This document shows, piece by piece, positions 23,559 to 31,517 of a DNA stretch of 64,000 nt. Made by a program: the position numbers and the translations under genes. The notes under the pieces were generated by a model that did no database searches, had not been told where the DNA came from, and worked only from the letters and a program-made list of their open reading frames with translations. The stretch is taken from positions 1-64,000 of the forward strand of contig CAWJSI010000001.1 in NCBI GenBank assembly GCA_963845485.1, written 5' to 3'. The stretch comes from Bog-756 sp963845485 (GTDB lineage: Bacteria; Actinomycetota; Acidimicrobiia; Acidimicrobiales; RAAP-2). How positions within the stretch are numbered: the stretch's first letter is position 1; the number at the start of each line of letters is the position of its first letter.

Positions 23559-24315
23559 CGCCACGGCGGGGCCCGAGCGTCGGATGACCGGCCGGGATTG
23601 ATCCCGTGATCTCCTCGGCGCACTCCCGCAGCGAGATGTTTGTCCGCTGGGAGCGGACACGGAGGACCGTGTAGGCCTCTTCTTCGGTGATGCCCTGACG
23701 GCCCATGATGATGCCCTGGGCCAGTGCGATGATCTCCCGGGACCGCAGCGAGGCCTGGAACCTCTCGGACCGCCGGTTGTCGGGGACGTCGACCCCGGCA
23801 TCGGTCAGGATGACCGAAACCTCAGCGGCGAACCTCATGGCCAGGCTCTGGTCGTCACCGCCGAAGGCCTCGGGTCGGAGCGAGTAGATGTTGAGCGCAC
23901 CGACCGGTCGGGCGTGGGCCGTCAGTGGCGACGACAGGATGGCCCCGATCCCGAGTGCCCTGGCCTTGGGGGTGAACTCCGGCCACCGCCGTTCGTGTTC
24001 GAGGGACTCGGTCAGGTACCGCCGCCCCTCGATCGATGCGTCGACGCAGGGACCTTCACCCGCCGCGTACTGCTCGGCATCCATGGCCATGATGGTCCGG
24101 TCACTGGCGGCCACCGTGGCCAGGCGGCCGTGTCGCCGGAGGGAGACACTCACGCCGTCCGCGCCCTTCACCGTGCTGCGGGCCAACTCGACCACCAGGC
24201 GCAAGATGGCGTCGACGAGGTCGCTGTCGGTGGCCAGGGTTCCGTCGTGATCGGCCGCCATGCCCGACGCGTCGGGCATGGGGGAGGGTTCCTGGACCGG
24301 CCCGTCGTTGGTCAC
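23542..24315 (-). CDS. GAF-ANTAR RNA-binding antiterminator-type regulator
   Basis: Signal-responsive regulator of 257 residues. A GAF sensor domain (about residues 30-180; AAGEGPCVDASIEGRRYLTES, GAILSSPLTAHARPVGALNIYS) is followed by a C-terminal ANTAR domain (LRSREIIALAQGIIMGRQGITEEEAYTVLR...). ANTAR domains bind paired RNA hairpins and prevent termination (family knowledge). A second GAF-ANTAR gene is divergently transcribed 270 bases away, so the two may have arisen by duplication or act in concert. The signal bound by the GAF domain is unknown. Confidence 0.9.
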   Translation of the reverse strand: MTNDGPVQEPSPMPDASGMAADHDGTLATDSDLVDAILRLVVELARSTVKGADGVSVSLRRHGRLATVAASDRTIMAMDAEQYAAGEGPCVDASIEGRRYLTESLEHERRWPEFTPKARALGIGAILSSPLTAHARPVGALNIYSLRPEAFGGDDQSLAMRFAAEVSVILTDAGVDVPDNRRSERFQASLRSREIIALAQGIIMGRQGITEEEAYTVLRVRSQRTNISLRECAEEITGSIPAGHPTLGPRRGDDQRG

Positions 24316-24474
24316 GGGCGCCCCCGGGCTCGGGGCGGCACCGACCGACCGTCCGTCGGGAAACCGATGGCAGGAGCACCGCGTCGGCGCCGTTGTGTCC
24401 GGGAGGACGCCAGCGTCAGCGAGGCGGGGGAAAAGGTGGGGTCACAAGACTGGTCAGACGACACAGTGCGGACT

Positions 24475-24502
24475 TTCGGGTTCAACAACCCTCACTCCCG
24501 AA
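24475..24502 (+). promoter_or_regulatory. Mutually exclusive hairpins between ANTAR genes
   Basis: GGGTT-caac-AACCC (24478-24491) and TTCGGG...CCCGAA (24475-24480 with 24497-24502) share the same GGG bases, so only one stem can form at a time. ANTAR proteins act on alternative RNA hairpins, which makes this suggestive. A possible -10 (TACGCT, near 24532) lies downstream of it, so it may not be in the main transcript of the following gene. Confidence 0.3.
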
Positions 24503-24585
24503 GGCCTCTCGACCCTACCAGCTACGCTGCAGCGACCTTTCCCCCCTTGAGAACCGGGACCGCTGATGGCAGGCTGGAACAGGCG

Positions 24586-25353
24586 ATGAACGACAGCGAT
24601 CCCTTAGGTGACGAGGCGCTCCCGAGCTCCGCCGGCGATGCGGCCCTCGACCTCACCGCCACGGTGGCCCAGACGGTCAGCCTGTTCGCCGCCGACACCG
24701 TCCAGGGCGCCCTCGATCAGGTGGTGATGCTCTCGGTGGCCACCATCGAGGGATGTGACTTCGCCGGCATCTTCGTCCGGGAGGGGAAGTCGGTAACCAC
24801 GCCGGTGTCGACCGACCCCATGGTCATCGAGATGGATGCCCTCCAACACGAGTCGGCCGAAGGGCCGTGCCTCGATGCACTGGCCGGGGCCGGCGTGGTC
24901 TACGTCGAGGAGCTGGACGGCGATCCACGCTGGCCGACCTTCTCCTCACGGGCCGTGGAGCACGGGATGCGGAGCATCCTGGCCCTGCCCCTCGACTTCA
25001 ACGGGGCACCGGCCGCCCTCAACCTCTACGGCCGCTATCCGGGTGCGTTCGGCGTGATCGACCACGGTCGCGGCCTACTGCTCGCCGCCCTCGGTGGTCT
25101 GGCCTTCACCACGGCGACCGCCCATGAAGAAGAGGAGCGCAAGGCCACCCAGCTCCAGGCGGCCCTGGCCACCCGCGAGATGATCGGGCAGGCCCAGGGC
25201 ATCCTGATGGAGCGTGAGCGGATCTCCTCGGACCAGGCCTTCGACATCCTGCGCCGGGCCTCCCAGCACCTGAACCTCAAGCTGCGAGTGGTGGCCCAGT
25301 CCCTCGTCGACACGGGTGAGCGGCCCGAGACCGGTCTGACCGACGGCACCTGA
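24586..25353 (+). CDS. GAF-ANTAR RNA-binding antiterminator-type regulator
   Basis: Second GAF-ANTAR protein, 255 residues. The GAF domain spans about residues 35-185 (ALDQVVMLSVATIEGCDFAGIFV, HESAEGPCLDALAGAGVVYVEE, GMRSILALPLDFNGAPAALNLYG) and the ANTAR domain about 190-245 (LATREMIGQAQGILMERERISSDQAFDILRRASQHLNLKLR). The ATG at 24586 starts the family-like sequence; the longer upstream frame is non-family. It resembles the divergent partner in domain layout and sizes, though the sequences differ. Likely controls RNA of unidentified targets. Confidence 0.9.
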   Translation: MNDSDPLGDEALPSSAGDAALDLTATVAQTVSLFAADTVQGALDQVVMLSVATIEGCDFAGIFVREGKSVTTPVSTDPMVIEMDALQHESAEGPCLDALAGAGVVYVEELDGDPRWPTFSSRAVEHGMRSILALPLDFNGAPAALNLYGRYPGAFGVIDHGRGLLLAALGGLAFTTATAHEEEERKATQLQAALATREMIGQAQGILMERERISSDQAFDILRRASQHLNLKLRVVAQSLVDTGERPETGLTDGT

Positions 25354-25379
25354 GCCCGGTCGCCGGGCCGGCCCACCCC

Positions 25380-25715
25380 CTACCGCTTGGGCGGGAGGGA
25401 GCGGGCGAATCCGGCACCCAACGTGGTCCACCGGGTCAGCTGGCGCTTCGTCCTCAACTGGTCGCTGGCCACACGCAACCAGCCGTCCATCGGGCGGCCC
25501 CGCATCACCGCGAGCTCCGCCGCCGAGGTGGCAACGATCCGATCGGAGTCCTCGGGATCGACGCGCACCAGGACCCCGCCTTGGCCGCTGGCGGCGATGG
25601 CCACGTTGCCGTTGATGAGGAAGGCCAGGCCACCGAACATCTTCTGCTCGCTCAGATCGGGGTCGTCGTCGAGCAGGTCACGGAGCCGGTCGGCCAGCGC
25701 CTCGTCATAGGCCAC
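25380..25715 (-). CDS. TfoX N-terminal domain protein
   Basis: A 111-residue protein containing only the TfoX/Sxy N-terminal domain: YDEALADRLRDLLDDDPDLSEQKMFGGLAFLINGNVAIAAS, then GVLVRVDPED and GRPMDGWLRV. In gamma-proteobacteria Sxy promotes competence-gene activation with CRP, but stand-alone single-domain forms in actinobacteria have no established role. It is convergent with the ANTAR gene, 26 bases away. Confidence 0.85.
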   Translation of the reverse strand: MAYDEALADRLRDLLDDDPDLSEQKMFGGLAFLINGNVAIAASGQGGVLVRVDPEDSDRIVATSAAELAVMRGRPMDGWLRVASDQLRTKRQLTRWTTLGAGFARSLPPKR

Positions 25716-25822
25716 GATGCCGATCGTACCGTCCCTTTCGTCGTCGGTTCCCCGACGAGCGTGCAGCGCATGGGCCGTCCGCCGGGGGTGTGGAGCCTGG
25801 TGGCTCCCCGTAGCGTGGCGCC

Positions 25823-26053
25823 ATGACCCTCACCGTCTTTGGGATCGTCGTGCTCACCTTCATGATGGCCATGTACGCGCTGGAGCGACGGGGCCCCCGC
25901 TTCATCGTGGCCTTTGCGTTGGGCTGTGCGCTCTCGAGCGCCTACGGGTTCCTGTCGGGGGCGTGGCCCTTCGGGGTGGTCGAGGCCATCTGGACGCTCG
26001 TCGCCCTCCAGCGGTACCGGGGGGCCACGCGTGCGGACCCGGGTGCCGCCTGA
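25823..26053 (+). CDS. Small predicted membrane protein
   Basis: A 76-residue protein with an N-terminal hydrophobic segment (LTVFGIVVLTFMMAMYAL, residues 2-19), a second (FIVAFALGCALSSAYGFLSGAW, about 28-49) and a third weaker one (VVEAIWTLVAL). No family is recognised; small actinobacterial membrane proteins of this layout are common. The ATG follows CGTGGCGCC without an evident ribosome site. Its codon usage and third-position GC match neighbours, which supports it being real. Confidence 0.6.
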   Translation: MTLTVFGIVVLTFMMAMYALERRGPRFIVAFALGCALSSAYGFLSGAWPFGVVEAIWTLVALQRYRGATRADPGAA

Positions 26054-26117
26054 GCCTCACCCCCGGACGGCCGGCGGCCGACCTCGCACGACGCTGTCCC
26101 CCGGGTCGGGTGGTCGG

Positions 26118-26564
26118 TCAGACCGGTCCGTCCCACGACCACTTCCCGATGGTCAACCCGGCGGGGACGTCGTCGGCCGACTCGGGGTAGGTGTCCATCG
26201 CCTCGTTGGCCCACCGGAAGTACGACCGCAACGAGTCCCGCAGGCGCCGATCCTCCGGCAGGCCGGCATCGTCGAGCGCTTCGGCGAAGCAGGCCAGCGC
26301 GCGCTCATCCATCTCGGGGTGCCGACCGTTTCCCGAGTGCATCCGGACGACGGTGCTCTCGTCGCCCATGGTGCCCGTGTAGTCGGAGGGTCCGCCCAGG
26401 GCCTCGCACCAGTAGGCGGCGAGACGCTCGGAGTGGTCGGGGTGGAAGCCTTGAGCGAACGCATGGCTCACCACGGGGTCGGCGAGGCATCGTGCATGCC
26501 AGGCGTGCGCCAGGTCGAGGAACGCCCGTCTGCCTCCGGCGGCTTCGTAGATCGACTCGGTCAT
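26118..26564 (-). CDS. Group II truncated hemoglobin-like protein
   Basis: A 148-residue globin-like protein. The opening IYEAAGGRRAFLDLAHAWHARCL, the DHSERLAAYWCEALGGPSDYTG stretch and RMHSGNGRH near the proximal histidine resemble bacterial 2/2 (group II) hemoglobins, which bind O2 or NO. The histidine in GNGRHPEM is the likely haem ligand. The tryptophan usual in the following helix of this group is absent (ALACFAEAL), so haem-site details may differ. It lies alone, tail-to-tail with a small membrane gene. Confidence 0.75.
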   Translation of the reverse strand: MTESIYEAAGGRRAFLDLAHAWHARCLADPVVSHAFAQGFHPDHSERLAAYWCEALGGPSDYTGTMGDESTVVRMHSGNGRHPEMDERALACFAEALDDAGLPEDRRLRDSLRSYFRWANEAMDTYPESADDVPAGLTIGKWSWDGPV

Positions 26565-26593
26565 GGTTCCATGGTCGCGCGACGCACCGAGGG

Positions 26594-27325
26594 CTAGAGC
26601 CCGCTGGGAGTGGGTCGGCTCTCGACCAAGGCGGCCAGCGTCTGGAGGGTCCGATCCCTGATGCTCCCGTAGTCGGCACCGAGCTCGACCAGGACGATGG
26701 CGGCGATCGAGTCTTCGTCGTTGAACAGCCCGAGGAGCAAGTGCTCGGTCCCGACGTAGTTGTGTCCCAGGCGGAGGGCTTCTTCCACCGCGGCGCGGAG
26801 GACGGCCTTCGCCCGCGGGGTGAAGGGGAGCTTTTCCTCGTCGGACCCCGTGCCACCCGTCGTCCCCGTGCCCGGCTTGATGATCGCCTGGATCTGGGCG
26901 TCCGCGTTGGCCTTGGTGATGCCCGACCCATCGAGCACCTGGGCGGCCAGGCTCCCGGCCACGTCGAACTGGGCCAGCAGGATGTGCTCGGTCCCGACGA
27001 AGCCGTGCTTCAGCCGATGGGCTTCGTCCTCAGCCCGGGCGAGAACGGACCTCGCCCGATCGGTGAACCGCTGGAGTGTGGGCACGTCGAAGGTGAACCG
27101 CTTGTGTGCCGCCTGTTTGCTGACGCCGAGGGCGCCACTGATCTCGGACCAGGAGTGGCCACTCCGGCGGCACTGGTCGACGAAATGCCCGAGAAGTGCG
27201 TCGCTGACCTGCTCGAGGTCGCTCACCGTCCTCGACGCCTGGGACAGTTGGAGCAGGGCTTCGCCGCCCGGGGCATCGGCCCGGACGCTGTCGATCAGCT
27301 CCTGCAGTGTGGGTGAAGGTGTCAT
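26594..27325 (-). CDS. Helix-turn-helix protein with two Clp-N repeats
   Basis: A 243-residue protein combining an N-terminal helix-turn-helix (about residues 50-75; WSEISGALGVSKQAAHKRF) with two Clp amino-terminal repeats: TLQRFTDRARSVLARAEDEAHRLKHGFVGTEHILL and FTPRAKAVLRAAVEEALRLGHNYVGTEHLLLGL. There is no AAA+ ATPase. Clp-N repeats bind substrates or ClpC arginine-phosphate ligands, so this may sense Clp substrate load and act on DNA. A repeated dyad directly upstream is the likely operator. Its function in the cell is not known to me. Confidence 0.82.
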   Translation of the reverse strand: MTPSPTLQELIDSVRADAPGGEALLQLSQASRTVSDLEQVSDALLGHFVDQCRRSGHSWSEISGALGVSKQAAHKRFTFDVPTLQRFTDRARSVLARAEDEAHRLKHGFVGTEHILLAQFDVAGSLAAQVLDGSGITKANADAQIQAIIKPGTGTTGGTGSDEEKLPFTPRAKAVLRAAVEEALRLGHNYVGTEHLLLGLFNDEDSIAAIVLVELGADYGSIRDRTLQTLAALVESRPTPSGL

Positions 27326-27327
27326 GC

Positions 27328-27376
27328 GTCAACCCTAGATTGACGATAAGGAATCGTCAACCATGGATTGACGATA
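27328..27376. promoter_or_regulatory. Tandem inverted-repeat operator upstream of Clp-N regulator
   Basis: GTCAA-N7-TTGAC occurs twice (27328-27344 and 27356-27372) within two near-identical 21-base copies at a 28-base period, so the half-sites also form TTGACGAT-N5-ATCGTCAA between copies. The array starts 3 bases upstream of the gene's ATG at 27325. Its architecture resembles the HspR HAIR element (inverted repeat with N7) but the half-site differs. Confidence 0.75.
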
Positions 27377-27550
27377 TACCCGGAACGCAGGTGGAGGTCC
27401 AACGGGCGAGGCGCCACCTGGGCAACAGTCGTGGGGCCTAACGCCATCACCGGTCAGGGAGCGAAAGATGCCCGTTGGTGGGTGGACCCGAAGTCACGGA
27501 CCGGGGTCGGGTCCGGGCCGCCTGACGGAGAGGCCCTGACCTGGAGTATG

Positions 27551-27626
27551 TGGTGGTCGGGACCGGCGTCGATCCGGTGACCTCACGCTTTTCAGGCGCG
27601 CGCTCTACCAACTGAGCTACCCGACC
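27551..27626 (-). tRNA. tRNA-Phe (GAA)
   Basis: Cloverleaf read from the minus strand: acceptor GGTCGGG/CCCGACC, D-arm GCTC...GAGC, anticodon stem CGCGC/GCGTG with loop CTGAAAA (anticodon GAA), T-arm ACCGG...CCGGT. The 3' CCA is encoded (27551-27553). Last gene of the Glu-Asp-Phe cluster. Confidence 0.95.
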
Positions 27627-27645
27627 TCGCCTCGGCGAACCGAGG

Positions 27646-27723
27646 TGGCGGACCTGACGGGATTTGAACCCGCGACCTCCGGCTTGACAGGCCGGCGTGC
27701 ACTCCAAACTGCACCACAGGTCC
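27646..27723 (-). tRNA. tRNA-Asp (GTC)
   Basis: Acceptor GGACCTG/CAGGTCC, anticodon stem CCGGC/GCCGG with loop CTGTCAA (anticodon GTC), T-loop TTCAAAT. The 3' CCA is encoded (27646-27648). It lies 19 bases upstream of tRNA-Phe in the same transcript direction. Confidence 0.95.
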
Positions 27724-27752
27724 CCAACCAGCAATGGCGCTGGGGAATAACG

Positions 27753-27825
27753 CACCCCCAACGGGATTCGAACCCGTGTTACCGCCTTGAAAGGGCGGCG
27801 TCCTAGGCCGCTAGACGATGGGGGC
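27753..27825 (-). tRNA. tRNA-Glu (TTC)
   Basis: Acceptor GCCCCCA pairs with TGGGGGT (a G-T pair closes the end), anticodon stem CCGCC/GGCGG with loop CTTTCAA (anticodon TTC), T-arm ACGGG...CCCGT. No CCA is encoded. First gene of the cluster on the minus strand; the Glu-Asp-Phe order is common in actinobacteria. Confidence 0.94.
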
Positions 27826-27891
27826 TCCAAACCCGATCAGGGCTTTTGGAGATTAGCAGAGGGATGTGAGCGTCCTTCCGCCCACCTCGGG

Positions 27892-28386
27892 TCAGAGCGC
27901 GCCTTCGGGCCGACCCTCGTCGGGGAGCCCGGCCGCCAGCACGTCGATCATCAGATACTGGAGTTGGCCGAGCAGCTCGTAGAGGGCGTACTCGGGTGCG
28001 ATGGGATCCTCGGGGTCCGGCGGTTCCATCTCCTCGCTCACGTCGAGCCTCGTACCGAGTACCAGCCGGAGCGAACCCACCGCCGAGAGCCAGGCGTTGA
28101 GCTCGGGCTCGGTGAGGATGTCGGCCTGGGCCGTGGCGGCCATCAGCGTGAAGGCCTCCCGGTGGTGGTTGATGAGGGCGTTGTCGACGAGGTCGCGGTA
28201 CTCGCCCTCGGCGGCCTGTTGGTCGTTACCGGTATAGGCCGGCGGGAAGAGGCGACGGGTCATCGGTTCGTCCGGACTGATGATCGGCGCCAGCTGCTCG
28301 GACATGGTCACGAGCACCGCCCGCACGCTGGGGTCGAGCTTGATGGCGAAGCGGCCGTCGCGGCGGCGTTTGATGGGTGCGCTCAC
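27892..28386 (-). CDS. DUF2017-family protein
   Basis: A 164-residue protein of the DUF2017 type, which in actinobacteria usually follows clpS. Visible features are an Arg-rich start (APIKRRRDGRF), a helical middle (LVDNALINHHREAFTLM), and acidic stretches near the C-terminus (EEMEPPDPEDPIAPEYALYELLG). Function unknown. The GTG at 28386 overlaps the clpS stop (GTGA), so it is translated with clpS; a GTG 8 codons upstream would overlap clpS further. Confidence 0.85.
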   Translation of the reverse strand: MSAPIKRRRDGRFAIKLDPSVRAVLVTMSEQLAPIISPDEPMTRRLFPPAYTGNDQQAAEGEYRDLVDNALINHHREAFTLMAATAQADILTEPELNAWLSAVGSLRLVLGTRLDVSEEMEPPDPEDPIAPEYALYELLGQLQYLMIDVLAAGLPDEGRPEGAL

Positions 28387-28763
28387 GTGGAGGGTTCCAT
28401 GGTGGCCCACAGTCCGTACTCGTGGAGCCGGTAGACGTCCAGCTCAGCCCGTTCGCGCGTCCCCGAGGAGACCACGGCCCGTCCCTTGTGGTGGACATCG
28501 AGCATGAGTTTGGTGGCCTTCTCCTTCGAGTAGCCGAACAGCTTCTGGAAAACGAAGGTCACGAACGACATCAGGTTGATGGGGTCGTTCCAGACGATGA
28601 CCAGCCACGGCTTGTCGGTGGCCTGGGACTCGTCGAGTTCGGTCCACTCCGACGTCGTCGGGTCGGTCTCGAGAGGGGCGGTCTCGACCTGGCGGCCGTG
28701 CGCCGGCACCCCGACCCGACCGGTGAGCCGGATCCCGGACGCCGGGAGCGGATGCCCCGTCAT
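28383..28763 (-). CDS. clpS: Clp protease adaptor ClpS
   Basis: Adaptor that hands N-degron substrates to ClpA/ClpC. The 126-residue protein has an extended N-terminus followed by the ClpS core: WLVIVWNDPINLMSFVTFVF, LMLDVHHKGRAVVSSGTRERAELDVYRLHEYGLWATME. Residues N and D of WNDPIN and the MLDVHHKG region form the usual substrate pocket. It overlaps ctaA upstream (ATGA) and DUF2017 downstream. Confidence 0.93.
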   Translation of the reverse strand: MTGHPLPASGIRLTGRVGVPAHGRQVETAPLETDPTTSEWTELDESQATDKPWLVIVWNDPINLMSFVTFVFQKLFGYSKEKATKLMLDVHHKGRAVVSSGTRERAELDVYRLHEYGLWATMEPST

Positions 28764-29803
28764 ACCGGCTCCCGGGTGGTGTCGAGGTCGGCCACGGCGA
28801 TGCGGTCGGCGGTCGCACCGGGTCGGGGCGAGGTGGAGAGGTCGGGCCGGCCGGCCTCACCGGTGCGTGGTGTGCCGGTGTCCACTTCGGGCAGATGGTC
28901 GGACAGTCCGTGATGGAACCAGAGCGCGGTGGACCAGACCATGGTGGCCCCGAAGACGTGGATCCCGACCAGGACCGCCGGAAGGTGGGTGAAGAACTGG
29001 GTGTAGCCGATGATGCCCTGGACCACCATGACGGCCAACAGGATACGGCCGGCGTCCTGGACGTGGGCGGGGGCGTCACTCCGCCACAGCATCCACAACA
29101 GGCCGAGCAGCACGAGGACCGTGGCGATCACGATCTCGGCGTGGATCCGGGTCATGTCCTCCAGGCCCAGCGGGATCCGCTTGGACCCCTTGCCCCCGGC
29201 ATGGGGACCGGTTCCGGTGGTGGCTGCACCGGCCGCCAGCACCACCACGAGCAGCGCCAGCAGGGTGCGGGTCGTAAGGAGGGCCGCCCGGCTCACGACC
29301 AGGGTCCCGCGCCCGGCCCGGTGCCCGGCCCTGAGCGTCAGGACGACGGCCACCGCCACCAGGGACATCCCCACCATGAAGTGGGTCATGACCACGTAGG
29401 CGTTCAGCTTGGAGTAGACGACGAAGGCGCCGAGCACCGCCTCACCGATCACCCCGAGGATGAGCCCGCCGGACAGCCACCGGAGGTCTCGGCGGGCCGG
29501 CCGGCGGAGGAACGAGGCCACCACGGTCACCGCACAGGCCACCACCAGCAAGAAGACCACCACGCGGTTGCCGAACTCGATGAGCGGGTGGAGCCGCAGC
29601 ACCGGGGTGAGGTGGTGCTGCGAACAGGTCGGCCAGTCGGGACAGCCGAGGCCCGAGTCCGACAGCCGGACGGCGGCTCCGGTGATGACGTTGAGGACCA
29701 CGGTGGCCAGGGTGATCCGGCAGACGAGGAGGAACGGGCGAGGGCCGATACGCAGGGAGGACACCGTTTCCGTATGGTACCGGCCGATAGGACTCCGAGG
29801 CAT
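28760..29803 (-). CDS. ctaA: Heme A synthase (COX15/CtaA)
   Basis: Membrane enzyme oxidising haem O to haem A for aa3-type oxidases. The 347-residue protein has about eight hydrophobic segments; conserved pieces are TGAAVRLSDSGLGCPDWPTC (near residue 42), the haem-ligand histidines in HPLIEFGNRV, MTHFMVG, RIHAEIVI and VGIHVFGATMVW. The GCPDWPTC cysteine pair is typical. It is divergent from ctaB, the preceding enzyme of the pathway, and overlaps clpS. A haem A-dependent respiratory chain is implied. Confidence 0.93.
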   Translation of the reverse strand: MPRSPIGRYHTETVSSLRIGPRPFLLVCRITLATVVLNVITGAAVRLSDSGLGCPDWPTCSQHHLTPVLRLHPLIEFGNRVVVFLLVVACAVTVVASFLRRPARRDLRWLSGGLILGVIGEAVLGAFVVYSKLNAYVVMTHFMVGMSLVAVAVVLTLRAGHRAGRGTLVVSRAALLTTRTLLALLVVVLAAGAATTGTGPHAGGKGSKRIPLGLEDMTRIHAEIVIATVLVLLGLLWMLWRSDAPAHVQDAGRILLAVMVVQGIIGYTQFFTHLPAVLVGIHVFGATMVWSTALWFHHGLSDHLPEVDTGTPRTGEAGRPDLSTSPRPGATADRIAVADLDTTREPV

Positions 29804-29870
29804 CCCACCAGCTGGTCGGGAGGGATTTCAGTAAATGTGTCCTGACAGGGTTGGCACTATTGTCTCCCCC

Positions 29871-30776
29871 ATGGCGCTCCCCGCGGTGGCTCTGCCCCGC
29901 CGACACACGCTCGGGTCCCGGATCGGCGCCTATGTGGCGCTGACCAAGCCGCGCATCATCGAGCTCCTGCTGATCACGACCCTCCCCACGATGATCGTGG
30001 CCCAGCGTGGTCTGCCCCCGGTGTGGCTGATGGTGGCCACCCTCCTCGGTGGCGCCCTGGCCGCCGGCGGCGCCAACGCCATCAACATGTTCATCGACCG
30101 CGACATCGACAAGCTCATGAACCGCACGGCCAAGCGGCCGCTGGTCACCGGGGCGGTCACGCCCCGCAACGCTCTCGTCTTCGCCGTGACCCTCGAGGTC
30201 CTGGCCTTCGTCGAGCTGTGGGCCTGGGTCAACCTCCTCTCGGCCGTCCTGGCCGTCTCGGCCACCTTGTTCTACGTCTTCGTCTACACGTTGTGGCTGA
30301 AGCGCACGAGCAGTCAGAACATCGTCATCGGCGGGGCCGCCGGTGCGGTGCCGGTGCTGGTGGGGTGGGCGGCGGTGACCGACAGCCTGTCGTGGACCCC
30401 GGTCGTGATGTTCGCCATCATCTTCGTGTGGACGCCACCCCACTTCTGGGCGTTGGCCGTCAAGTACAAGGACGATTACCAGGCGGCCAGTGTCCCCATG
30501 CTGCCCGCCGTGGCCACCTTCAAACGTACGGCCCGGGAGATCCTGCTCTACAGCGTGCTGCTGCTCGGCGTGTCGCTGTTGTTGGCCGCGGTGTCCAGCC
30601 TGGGCACCATCTACCTGGTGGCCGCCGCCGTCCTCGGCGTGGTGTTCATCGGCATGGCCGCCCGCCTCTACGCCCGGGCCACACCCAAGGCCGCCATGCA
30701 GCTGTTCAGCTACTCGATCACCTACCTCACGCTCCTCTTCGTGTTCATGGCGGTCGACATCTTCACCAAGCACTGA
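29871..30776 (+). CDS. ctaB: Protoheme IX farnesyltransferase (haem O synthase)
   Basis: UbiA-family prenyltransferase adding farnesyl to haem B to give haem O, the CtaA substrate. The 301-residue protein has about nine membrane segments; key motifs are NAINMFIDRDIDKLMNRT and TPPHFWALAVKYKDDY. The ATG at 29871 is chosen because it starts next to the family-like sequence; an ATG 36 bases upstream is also in frame. TTGGCACTATTG upstream may be a promoter, giving a very short leader. Divergent from ctaA. Confidence 0.93.
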   Translation: MALPAVALPRRHTLGSRIGAYVALTKPRIIELLLITTLPTMIVAQRGLPPVWLMVATLLGGALAAGGANAINMFIDRDIDKLMNRTAKRPLVTGAVTPRNALVFAVTLEVLAFVELWAWVNLLSAVLAVSATLFYVFVYTLWLKRTSSQNIVIGGAAGAVPVLVGWAAVTDSLSWTPVVMFAIIFVWTPPHFWALAVKYKDDYQAASVPMLPAVATFKRTAREILLYSVLLLGVSLLLAAVSSLGTIYLVAAAVLGVVFIGMAARLYARATPKAAMQLFSYSITYLTLLFVFMAVDIFTKH

Positions 30777-30778
30777 GC

Positions 30779-31450
30779 GTGGTGACGTCTACGGGCACCG
30801 AGGAGGTTGCCGCCCCGCCGGGCGACGGACCGGGACCACCTCTGAGCCCGACCCCGGGCGCGCCGCCCCCGCCGGCCCGGCCACGGAGACTGCGGGCCCT
30901 CCTTATCGGTTGTGTGATCGCCGCGGCCCTGGCCGTCTTCTTGTTCGTGGGCCTCGGCACCTCCTCCAACTCGGGAACGGGCTCCGCATCGGGACCCGTC
31001 GTCGGGGTGGGGGACACCGCCCCCAACTTCTCCCTCCCCTCGCTGAGCGGTGGCACGCCGGTCGACCTCCAGGCACTGGGCTCGGCCCGCCACCGCCCGG
31101 TGGTGCTCAACTTCTTCGCCTCGTGGTGCGTGCCGTGCCAGAAAGAGACGCCGTTGTTGGCCCGGACGGCCGCCGCCGAGCAGGCCAAGGGGGCCCCGGT
31201 GCAGTTCATCGGGGTGGACGTGGCCGAGAAGGCCTCCGACGGACTCGCCTTCGTCCAACGCTCGGGGATCACCTATCCGGTAGGTGCGGACACCGACGTG
31301 CGGGTGACTTCGTCCCTCTACGGGCTGAACGCCGAGCCGAACACCTTCTTCATCGACGCGTCGGGGCACGTCGTCGGCCATGTGATCGGCGCGGTGTCGG
31401 CCACCCAGCTGTCGCAGTGGCTCCACCGACTGGCCGGGTCGGCCGCTTGA
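30779..31450 (+). CDS. Membrane-anchored thioredoxin-like protein (TlpA/ResA type)
   Basis: Predicted extracytoplasmic thiol-disulphide oxidoreductase of 223 residues. A Pro-rich cytoplasmic N-terminus is followed by a membrane anchor (ALLIGCVIAAALAVFLFVGL, about residues 42-61) and an AhpC/TSA-like thioredoxin domain with the active site ASWCVPCQKE (near 120). Such proteins reduce apocytochrome c or Cu-site cysteines (family knowledge); the neighbouring ctaA/ctaB suggests a role in oxidase assembly. GTG 30779 or 30782 are both possible; ctaB ends 3 bases before. Confidence 0.87.
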   Translation: MVTSTGTEEVAAPPGDGPGPPLSPTPGAPPPPARPRRLRALLIGCVIAAALAVFLFVGLGTSSNSGTGSASGPVVGVGDTAPNFSLPSLSGGTPVDLQALGSARHRPVVLNFFASWCVPCQKETPLLARTAAAEQAKGAPVQFIGVDVAEKASDGLAFVQRSGITYPVGADTDVRVTSSLYGLNAEPNTFFIDASGHVVGHVIGAVSATQLSQWLHRLAGSAA

Positions 31451-31517
31451 CCGTCGCTCGAACTCCGGTGCGGGCGCCGAGTGTCCGTGGTCATCGGTAG
31501 GCGCCCCGACCCGAGCG

